A stretch of DNA of 39,800 bases from an uncultured Clostridia bacterium (GTDB taxonomy: Bacteria > Bacillota > Clostridia > Christensenellales > Aristaeellaceae), in NCBI GenBank assembly GCA_934621505.1, contig CAKTUU010000020.1, forward strand, positions 1 to 39,800. The letters are read 5' to 3'. The translations under genes were made by a program, and so were the position numbers. This document shows, one piece after another, positions 34,412 through 39,800 of the stretch. The notes beneath the pieces are model-generated. The model was not told where the DNA came from. It did no database searches and worked only from the letters and a program-made list of their open reading frames with translations. Within the stretch, counting starts at the first letter, position 1, and each line of letters begins with the position of its first letter.

Positions 34412-34441
34412 ATTATACCCCCGCCGCCGATTCTTTGTCCA
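34412..34441 (-). promoter_or_regulatory. Promoter for rph-rdgB-yfcE
   Basis: TGGACA (34436-34441) and a perfect TATAAT (34412-34417) are separated by 18 bases on the minus strand, between the gerM stop and the terminator hairpin. Confidence 0.72.
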
Positions 34442-34444
34442 GCC

Positions 34445-35467
34445 TTAGTCCGTTTCCACAATGCCCGGGTACTGAGCGATGACTTCCTCCTCATTATTGA
34501 TAAACGTGGCCGTGGTTTCCGGCTGCTTTTCCAGCTTTTGACCGTCCACCAGCACTTCTACCCTTTTCACACCGGGAAATTGGGCGCAGGTGAACAAAAT
34601 GGCGCGGATGGCCTGCTGACCGCCGTCGCTGGCGTCCATGGCCTGTTTAAATTCGCTGGTAAAATTGACGGTAACCACGCCGTCCTTCATGGTTACGCCC
34701 TTAATGCCGCAGTTTTCCGGCAGAGCGCGTTCCAGACCGCTGTCGTCCCGGGGACCCTTGGCCAGTTCCAGCACGGCGGTTGTCAGGTCCGCGTTGCTGA
34801 ACACCGCGCGGGTGACAGGCACAAGCAGCCGCCCGGTCTGGGAGGGAAAGTACAGCTTTACCAGTTCCGCGTCGCCGGCAAAGGTCTGCACGCTTTCCAA
34901 ATTCAGGTTGCCGCCGGTAAACACGCCGCTTACATCGGTGCCATAGGTCAGCTTGCTGCGCTTTTGTCCCGCAAATTCAAGGGTTACCTCCTGCACCGTA
35001 TCAAAGCAGGTCATGGCGTTGGTAATGGCGTCCACCATCAGGCTTTCCTGCTGGGCGCTGGCACAGGTCAGCGCCTCCTTGCTGACGTTTACATTGGCCC
35101 TGCCATTTTGAATATCAATATCAAAGGTGGTGTTTTCGGGAATAACCGTGCGCAGACCCAGCCGCGCCGCTTGCATATCGTTCTGGCTGTTTTTCACCAT
35201 CAGGCTCAGGGTGGACTTGGCAATGCCGTCCGTCTTTTCCACCTGACGGGTTACCGGCACCAGGTAGCCGTCCCCATCTTCATAAAACACCGTGGTTGCA
35301 ACGGTTTGGGTGTTGCCGTCCGCTGTGGTCTGCCGGGTGGGCAGGCTGGTTTGCTCCACCAGCAGCTGGGACGTGGTTTGTCCCCCGCCACGCAGGGCCA
35401 GCACAACCACCAGCGCCGCCGCGCACACAATCAGAATCCGCTCAATATCCGCCCGTTTGATTTTCAT
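34445..35467 (-). CDS. gerM: GerM-like lipidless membrane protein with two GerMN domains
   Basis: The 340-residue protein has one N-terminal membrane segment (about 11-27) and two outside GerMN repeats (about 90-175 and 215-310), with the paired signals TTFDIDIQNGRANVNVS and IKGVTMKDGVVTVNFTSEF. In B. subtilis GerM takes part in spore-coat/cortex and SpoIIIA-SpoIIQ complex work. ATG 35467 has GGAGGAG upstream; the longer frame lacks homology and would overlap the rqcH leader. GerM lies upstream of rph here as in B. subtilis. It has no Cys lipobox. Confidence 0.88.
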   Translation of the reverse strand: MKIKRADIERILIVCAAALVVVLALRGGGQTTSQLLVEQTSLPTRQTTADGNTQTVATTVFYEDGDGYLVPVTRQVEKTDGIAKSTLSLMVKNSQNDMQAARLGLRTVIPENTTFDIDIQNGRANVNVSKEALTCASAQQESLMVDAITNAMTCFDTVQEVTLEFAGQKRSKLTYGTDVSGVFTGGNLNLESVQTFAGDAELVKLYFPSQTGRLLVPVTRAVFSNADLTTAVLELAKGPRDDSGLERALPENCGIKGVTMKDGVVTVNFTSEFKQAMDASDGGQQAIRAILFTCAQFPGVKRVEVLVDGQKLEKQPETTATFINNEEEVIAQYPGIVETD

Positions 35468-35524
35468 ATTGCTTTCCACTCCTCCACAGTCGTTTGCTAT
35501 CAAAGGGTATGAAGCCCAAACCCA

Positions 35525-35553
35525 TTGCATGACAGTTTGCGTTGTGGTATCAT
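35525..35553 (+). promoter_or_regulatory. Promoter for rqcH
   Basis: TTGCAT (35525-35530) and TGG-TATCAT (-10 at 35548-35553) with a 17-base spacer; the same hexamers and spacing as the capA-like promoter. Confidence 0.7.
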
Positions 35554-35585
35554 TTGACGAACCCCAATTGAAGGAGGAACCCGCC

Positions 35586-37328
35586 ATGCCCATGGATGGC
35601 TTTACCCTATCGTTTCTGCAAAAGGAGCTGCGCGCCACCCTGCTGGGCGGACGGGTGGACAAGGTAAACCAGCCCGAGCGGGACGCGCTGGTGCTGCTGG
35701 TGCGTTCCGGCGGCAATCACAAGCTGCTTTTGAGCGCCAATCCCAATCAGGCCCGGGTGCAGCTGACCGCGCAAAGCTACGAAAACCCCACGGAGCCGCC
35801 CATGTTTTGCATGCTGATGCGCAAGCACCTGCTGGGTTCCCGCATTACGGACGTGCGTCAAATCTCTGGCGACCGTATTCTGGCGGTGGATTTTGACTGT
35901 CTGGACGAGCTGGGCGATCATGTGCAGAAAACCCTGTATTTGGAGATTATGAGCCGCCACAGCAACCTGACGCTGGTGAACGGGGACGGCGTTATTGTGG
36001 ACGCTATCCGCCATGTCAGCAGCGATATGAGCCGGGTGCGCACCGTGCTGCCCGGCGGCGTTTACCAGCTGCCGCCCCAGCCGGATAAGCTGAGCGGCGT
36101 CATTACCGCCGAAGCGCTAAAGGAACGCCTTTCCGGCAGTCCCCTGACCCTGTCCAAAGCGCTGATGGAAAATGTGGCGGGCATGGCTGGCGTATGCTCC
36201 CGGGAGGTATGCGCGCAAATCGGCGCAGACCCCGCCGCCCGTTGCGACACGCTGGATCTGGACGCGGTATGCGGGCAGCTTTCCACCTTTTACGCCGCCA
36301 CTGAGTCCCATCCCGTCGCCCTGTACGACGACGCGGGCATGGTCATCGACTTTTTTCCCTTTCCATACCGTACCTTCAGCCAGGAAAACCAGCGCCCCAT
36401 GCCCACCCTCAGCGCCGCCATGGACGCGTTTTATCTGGGCCGGGATTTGCGAATGCGCATGCAGCAAAAAAGCATGGGGCTGCAAAAGCATGTAAAAACC
36501 GCTTTGGAGCGAACGGAAAAGAAAAAGGCCATTATGCTGGATACCCTGCGGCAGACCGATCAAAACGAACAAAACCGCATCTGCGGCGAATTGCTGACCG
36601 CCAACCTGCACCTGATTCAAAAGGGCGCAAACAGCGTAACCGTACAGAATTATTACGACCCGGCCTGTCCGGAAATGACCATTCCCCTGTCCAGCCGCCT
36701 GACCCCGGCCCAAAACGCCCAGAGCTACTACAAAAAATACCGCAAAGCCAAGGTAGCGGAGCAATACGCCCGGGAGCAGCTGGTGACCATTGACCGGGAT
36801 CTGCAAATTCTGGAAAGCGCGCTGGATGATCTGGACAAGTGCGAAACCACCGCCGATCTGGCGGAAATTCGCTATGTGCTGACGCAAAGCGGCTTTGTAA
36901 AGCCGGACGCAACCAACCGGCGCAAGGGAAGCAAAAAATTACAGGAGGGCAAACCCTACCGCTTTACCGCCCCCGACGGCGCCGTCATTGAAGTGGGCAA
37001 AAACTCGCTGCAAAACGACCGGCTTACCCTGCACGCCCGTGGAGGCGAAACCTGGCTGCACGCTCAGGGCATTCCCGGCTCCCATGTGATTATCCGAACC
37101 GAGGATTCCCCCAGCGACGAAACCCTGCTGTACGCCGCCAAACTGGCTGCTTATTACAGCAAGGGCCGCAGCCATCCCCAGCAGGCTGTTGATTATACCC
37201 TGCGCAAATACGTCAAAAAAGCCGCCGGTTCTCCGGCAGGACTGGTGACCTACACCCATTTCAAAACCCTGATTATCGGCCTGACGCCACAGGACGTGGC
37301 CCACATCATCAAACAAGCGGCAAAGTGA
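35586..37328 (+). CDS. rqcH: RqcH/NFACT ribosome quality-control protein
   Basis: RqcH binds stalled 50S subunits carrying peptidyl-tRNA and, with tRNA-Ala, adds C-terminal alanine tails that mark proteins for decay. The 580-residue protein has an NFACT-N domain (GGRVDKVNQP, QISGDRILAVDF with D96-R97, the residues needed for tRNA contact in B. subtilis), a helix-hairpin-helix region, a long coiled coil (about 275-430) and the NFACT-R domain (GGETWLHAQGIPGSHVII). ATG 35586 has AAGGAGG. Homologues were earlier called fibronectin-binding proteins. A GNAT gene follows by 12 bases. Confidence 0.96.
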   Translation: MPMDGFTLSFLQKELRATLLGGRVDKVNQPERDALVLLVRSGGNHKLLLSANPNQARVQLTAQSYENPTEPPMFCMLMRKHLLGSRITDVRQISGDRILAVDFDCLDELGDHVQKTLYLEIMSRHSNLTLVNGDGVIVDAIRHVSSDMSRVRTVLPGGVYQLPPQPDKLSGVITAEALKERLSGSPLTLSKALMENVAGMAGVCSREVCAQIGADPAARCDTLDLDAVCGQLSTFYAATESHPVALYDDAGMVIDFFPFPYRTFSQENQRPMPTLSAAMDAFYLGRDLRMRMQQKSMGLQKHVKTALERTEKKKAIMLDTLRQTDQNEQNRICGELLTANLHLIQKGANSVTVQNYYDPACPEMTIPLSSRLTPAQNAQSYYKKYRKAKVAEQYAREQLVTIDRDLQILESALDDLDKCETTADLAEIRYVLTQSGFVKPDATNRRKGSKKLQEGKPYRFTAPDGAVIEVGKNSLQNDRLTLHARGGETWLHAQGIPGSHVIIRTEDSPSDETLLYAAKLAAYYSKGRSHPQQAVDYTLRKYVKKAAGSPAGLVTYTHFKTLIIGLTPQDVAHIIKQAAK

Positions 37329-37340
37329 GGAGGCACCTGT

Positions 37341-37904
37341 ATGAACGCACGAATCAGAATGGCAGCGGCAAATGACGCGGCGGTCATTCACGATATTTAC
37401 GCCTACTACATCGCCCATTCTCTGGCAACCTTTAACGAGGTAAACAAAACCGTGGCGGAGCGGGCCGCCGAGATTGATACGCTGCTGCAAACCTATCCCT
37501 TTCTGGTGGCCGAGGACGAGAAAGGTCGTTTTCTGGGCTTTGCGAACGCCGAGCCCTTCCGTCCGCAAAGCGGCTACCGCTTTACGGTGGAGTTGACCAT
37601 CTATCTGCATCCTGATACGCCCCACCACAGCGGCGTTGGCAAACTGCTGTACAGTCACCTTTTCCGCATTCTTAAGGACCAGGGCTTTCACAGCGCCTAC
37701 GCGGTTTTGTGGAGCGATAACCAGGAAAGTGCCCGTTTACAGGAGGCTTTTGGCTTTGAGCCTTTTGCCCGCTTTGAAAAAACCGCCTATAAGCAGGGGC
37801 AGTGGCTGGATTCCGTTTATTACCGCAAGGTGCTGAATGATTTTGTGGATCATCCGGCGCCGGTCATTCCCTTCAGCGAGTACCGGAAAAGTTTATCCTT
37901 TTAA
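37341..37904 (+). CDS. GNAT N-acetyltransferase (phosphinothricin acetyltransferase-like)
   Basis: The 187-residue protein has the Gcn5-related fold: RMAAANDAAVIHDIY at the start, VELTIYLHPD (strand 4), the acetyl-CoA loop HHSGVGKLLYSHL and a C-terminal EAFGFEPFARFEKTAYKQGQWLD stretch, most like the phosphinothricin/PAT group. The substrate is unknown. GAGGAGG precedes the ATG and it is cotranscribed with rqcH. Confidence 0.88.
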   Translation: MNARIRMAAANDAAVIHDIYAYYIAHSLATFNEVNKTVAERAAEIDTLLQTYPFLVAEDEKGRFLGFANAEPFRPQSGYRFTVELTIYLHPDTPHHSGVGKLLYSHLFRILKDQGFHSAYAVLWSDNQESARLQEAFGFEPFARFEKTAYKQGQWLDSVYYRKVLNDFVDHPAPVIPFSEYRKSLSF

Positions 37905-37908
37905 ATAC

Positions 37909-37938
37909 ATAGCGGCATGGCAACCGCCATGCCGCTAT
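37909..37938. repeat. Perfect 12-bp inverted repeat after the GNAT gene
   Basis: ATAGCGGCATGG and CCATGCCGCTAT flank six bases. No T-run follows on the plus strand; on the minus strand a TATTTAAAA tract follows, so it may end nagZ transcription. Confidence 0.75.
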
Positions 37939-37962
37939 AGCTATCGCCCCCATGGGAGGCAT

Positions 37963-37989
37963 CGGAGGGCCGCAGCCCTCCGATTTTTT
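37963..37989 (+). terminator. Terminator of rqcH-GNAT
   Basis: CGGAGGGC, four-base loop, GCCCTCCG, then ATTTTTT: a standard terminator for the plus-strand pair. Confidence 0.92.
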
Positions 37990-38068
37990 GTTCCGAAACC
38001 GGCGGTCTGTCCGTATGTCCAACACGGTCATACGGATTTTTGGGTATATCAGCACTGTTCCATTTGGT

Positions 38069-39640
38069 TTATTTTCCCTGCAAGGCTTCGCAAACGCAGT
38101 CAATAGCCTGAAGGGTCTGGTCGTAGCTGGACAATACGCAGGGCACGCCCCCGGCATGCTTGGCCAGGTACGGCGCGTTCAGGCAGACCAGAGCTACCGG
38201 ATGGCCCGCCTGTTCCACCGCGTGAATCACCGGCAGCAAGCCGTCCAAAGCAGTTTCGCTTGCCGCGCCAAACACCACGGCGGATGCGTCTTTGGCCGCC
38301 TCCAACACCTGCTTGGCCTGTATTTCATCCACATATTCCAGCGCGGACCCGTTCAGTTGGTGGGCCGCCATCCGGGCAAAGCCCTTCAGCAGCTTGTCTC
38401 CCTCCTCTACGCCAAAGCGGGAGCGGGGCTTTTCACACACAAACAGCGTTTTTTCCCCAAGGGGCAGAACGTGCTTTTCATCCCGGTGTACCGCCACGGC
38501 AGACTTTGCCAAAGCCTTAAAGAACGCCTCATGCGCCGTCCAGTCACGGCTCTCCACATCCTGCGCGGGACGTAAATCGCCCAGCATCAGTTTAAAGGCC
38601 AAAATGCGGCGCACAGCGTCGTCTACCCGTTCCATGGGCAGTTCGCCGCTTTGCAGCGCGTCCAGCATGGCCTGGAAGCAGGGCGTTTGGATGCTCAGCC
38701 CATCGGCGGAAGCGTTATCGCCGCCATTGCCCGTAATCACCAGATCGCAGCCAGCTTTAATGGCCATTACACAGCCACGGGGCGCGCCATAGGTTTTGGA
38801 AATGGCGTGCATCTGCATCCCATCGCTGATGATCAGTCCTTCAAAGCCCAGCTTTTTGCGGGTCAGGTCTTGCAGGATGGGGGCAGACATGGTGGCGGGA
38901 TAGCCGTCCGCATCCAAAGCGGTATAGCACACATGGGTGGTCATGACGCAGCGCATCCCTTCCTCCATAACCTTTTGGAAGGGCGGCAGCAGCGTTTCCT
39001 CAATTTCGCGGCGAGGCGTTTCGTCCCGGGCAAAATCAAAATGGGTGTCAATTCGGTTCAGCCCGGATCCGGGATAATGCTTGCCGCAATCGATAACCCC
39101 CATCTCCCGCAGGCCGCGGGCAAACGCGCCGCCATACAAAGCGGTCAAATCACCGGTTGCGCCATAGGAGCGGCGGCCCACCGCGGGGTCGTTGTCATCG
39201 CCGTTGATATCCAGCACGGGAGCCAAATCAAAGTTGATTCCCAGAGCGCGAAGCTCGCTGCCCTCCATCAGGCCGGTCAAATAGGCGTTCAGCGGGTCGC
39301 CGCTTGCGCCAATGACCATGGCGCAGGGAAACGTGGACGCGCCCTCTTGAATGCGCAGCACCGGCCCGCCCTCCTGGTCAATGGATACCAAAGCCTGCGC
39401 GCCTGTATTTCGGGTAATCTCCTCCTGAATTTGCCGGTTCAGCCGTGCAATCTGCGCCCGGTCCACGCAGTTTTTGCCAAACAGTATGATGTTGCCCACC
39501 GCGTTTTCCTTCAAAAAAGCGCGGGTCGCGTCGTCCATTTCCGTAACCTCAATGCTCGCCATCATCAGCTGGCCGATTTTTTGAACCGGAGTCATGTTTT
39601 GCAGCAGTTTTTCCGCCTGTTCGTAGGGTAGATTCAGCAT
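38069..39640 (-). CDS. nagZ: Glycoside hydrolase family 3 beta-N-acetylhexosaminidase (NagZ-like)
   Basis: Removes N-acetylglucosamine from muropeptides. The 523-residue protein has a family 3 barrel with SIDQEGGPVLRI, FDLAPVLDI, GKHYPGSGLNRIDTH with the Asp-His dyad typical of NagZ, and the nucleophile Asp in IISDGMQMHA. A C-terminal second domain of about 150 residues follows (from about 350), as in the B. subtilis-type two-domain enzyme. ATG 39640 is chosen, with GAGG upstream; the ATG at 39709 lies upstream of the -10 element. No signal peptide is seen, so it may act in the cytosol. NagB in this window could use the freed sugar. Confidence 0.92.
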   Translation of the reverse strand: MLNLPYEQAEKLLQNMTPVQKIGQLMMASIEVTEMDDATRAFLKENAVGNIILFGKNCVDRAQIARLNRQIQEEITRNTGAQALVSIDQEGGPVLRIQEGASTFPCAMVIGASGDPLNAYLTGLMEGSELRALGINFDLAPVLDINGDDNDPAVGRRSYGATGDLTALYGGAFARGLREMGVIDCGKHYPGSGLNRIDTHFDFARDETPRREIEETLLPPFQKVMEEGMRCVMTTHVCYTALDADGYPATMSAPILQDLTRKKLGFEGLIISDGMQMHAISKTYGAPRGCVMAIKAGCDLVITGNGGDNASADGLSIQTPCFQAMLDALQSGELPMERVDDAVRRILAFKLMLGDLRPAQDVESRDWTAHEAFFKALAKSAVAVHRDEKHVLPLGEKTLFVCEKPRSRFGVEEGDKLLKGFARMAAHQLNGSALEYVDEIQAKQVLEAAKDASAVVFGAASETALDGLLPVIHAVEQAGHPVALVCLNAPYLAKHAGGVPCVLSSYDQTLQAIDCVCEALQGK

Positions 39641-39688
39641 TTGCAATACCTCGCTTTTTTCAAGAGTGGATAGGATAGTCTTTATATC

Positions 39689-39717
39689 ATTATAACAAAA
39701 CAGCTTCACTTATGCAA
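39689..39717 (-). promoter_or_regulatory. Promoter for nagZ
   Basis: TTGCAT (39712-39717) and perfect TATAAT (39689-39694) are 17 bases apart on the minus strand; the -10 excludes a start at 39709. Confidence 0.82.
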
Positions 39718-39762
39718 CCGCTCGGTACTGTCAAGAATTATGCGCAAAATTGTTTGCAGGCT

Positions 39763-39784
39763 CCGGCTGAATGAAGTCAGCCGG
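39763..39784. repeat. Inverted repeat near the window end
   Basis: CCGGCTGA and TCAGCCGG flank six bases. No gene could be assigned to 39720-39800; the hairpin may belong to a feature beyond the edge. Confidence 0.5.
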
Positions 39785-39800
39785 CAATGAAGACGTCGTC

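Overview
The window looks like chromosomal DNA of an anaerobic, spore-forming member of the Clostridia (Firmicutes) with a GC-rich genome. The reasons are Firmicutes-type Shine-Dalgarno sites (AAGGAGG) before nearly every gene, a BofA-type sporulation protein, a GerM-type protein beside rph as in Bacillus subtilis, the Asp23-AmaP-DUF2273 cell-envelope set, a Clostridia-style long HflX, an RqcH (NFACT) protein and an NrdD-related protein behind an NrdR-like box. The species cannot be named from the sequence. No rRNA, tRNA, CRISPR array or intact insertion sequence was seen.

Layout. (1) 1-3.63 kb is an accessory patch: an unrecognised 254-residue protein, a HepT/MntA (HEPN/nucleotidyltransferase) toxin-antitoxin pair on the minus strand, and a frameshifted, 3'-truncated phage tape-measure gene whose homology stops just before the promoter of the next gene. 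(2) 3.7-5.05 kb: a membrane-anchored CapA-like protein that has lost most expected metal ligands. (3) 5.1-8.7 kb, minus strand: the glycolytic group pgk-tpiA-gpmI. (4) 8.75-9.28 kb: a decayed stretch with a broken XRE-type regulator. (5) 9.28-9.54 kb, plus strand: bofA. (6) 19.3 down to 9.5 kb, minus strand: a thirteen-gene run from one good promoter (asp23, amaP, DUF2273, nusB, Kae1/TsaD-like, folD, xseA, xseB, ispA, divergent PAP2, a membrane protein, cysteine desulfurase, thiI). (7) 22.5 down to 19.3 kb: hisS-aspS. (8) 22.6-23.8 kb, plus strand: the small NrdD glycyl-radical-like protein, then nagB.

(9) 28.55-23.9 kb, minus strand: three VanY-type peptidase homologues flanking parA-parB; two keep the zinc site and the third has lost it. 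(10) 32.4-28.56 kb: iscR-nifS-nifU-hflX, an Fe-S assembly operon that also holds an HflX GTPase with an N-terminal JAMM-type metal motif. (11) 35.5-32.5 kb: gerM, then an rph-rdgB gene fusion and a YfcE-type phosphodiesterase, the B. subtilis gerM-rph-ysnA-ysnB order with rph and ysnA fused. (12) 35.5-37.9 kb, plus strand: rqcH and a GNAT acetyltransferase. (13) 39.7-38.07 kb, minus strand: a family 3 glycoside hydrolase (NagZ-like).

Most of the window is housekeeping: glycolysis, one-carbon and isoprenoid metabolism, Fe-S and thio-tRNA sulfur delivery, aminoacyl-tRNA synthesis, chromosome partition, ribosome rescue and wall recycling. The least ordinary observations are the NrdD-like mini-protein with its NrdR-like box, the JAMM-HflX fusion, the two apparent pseudo-enzymes (CapA-like and VanY-like), the toxin-antitoxin/phage scar, and the rph promoter that overlaps the gerM terminator.
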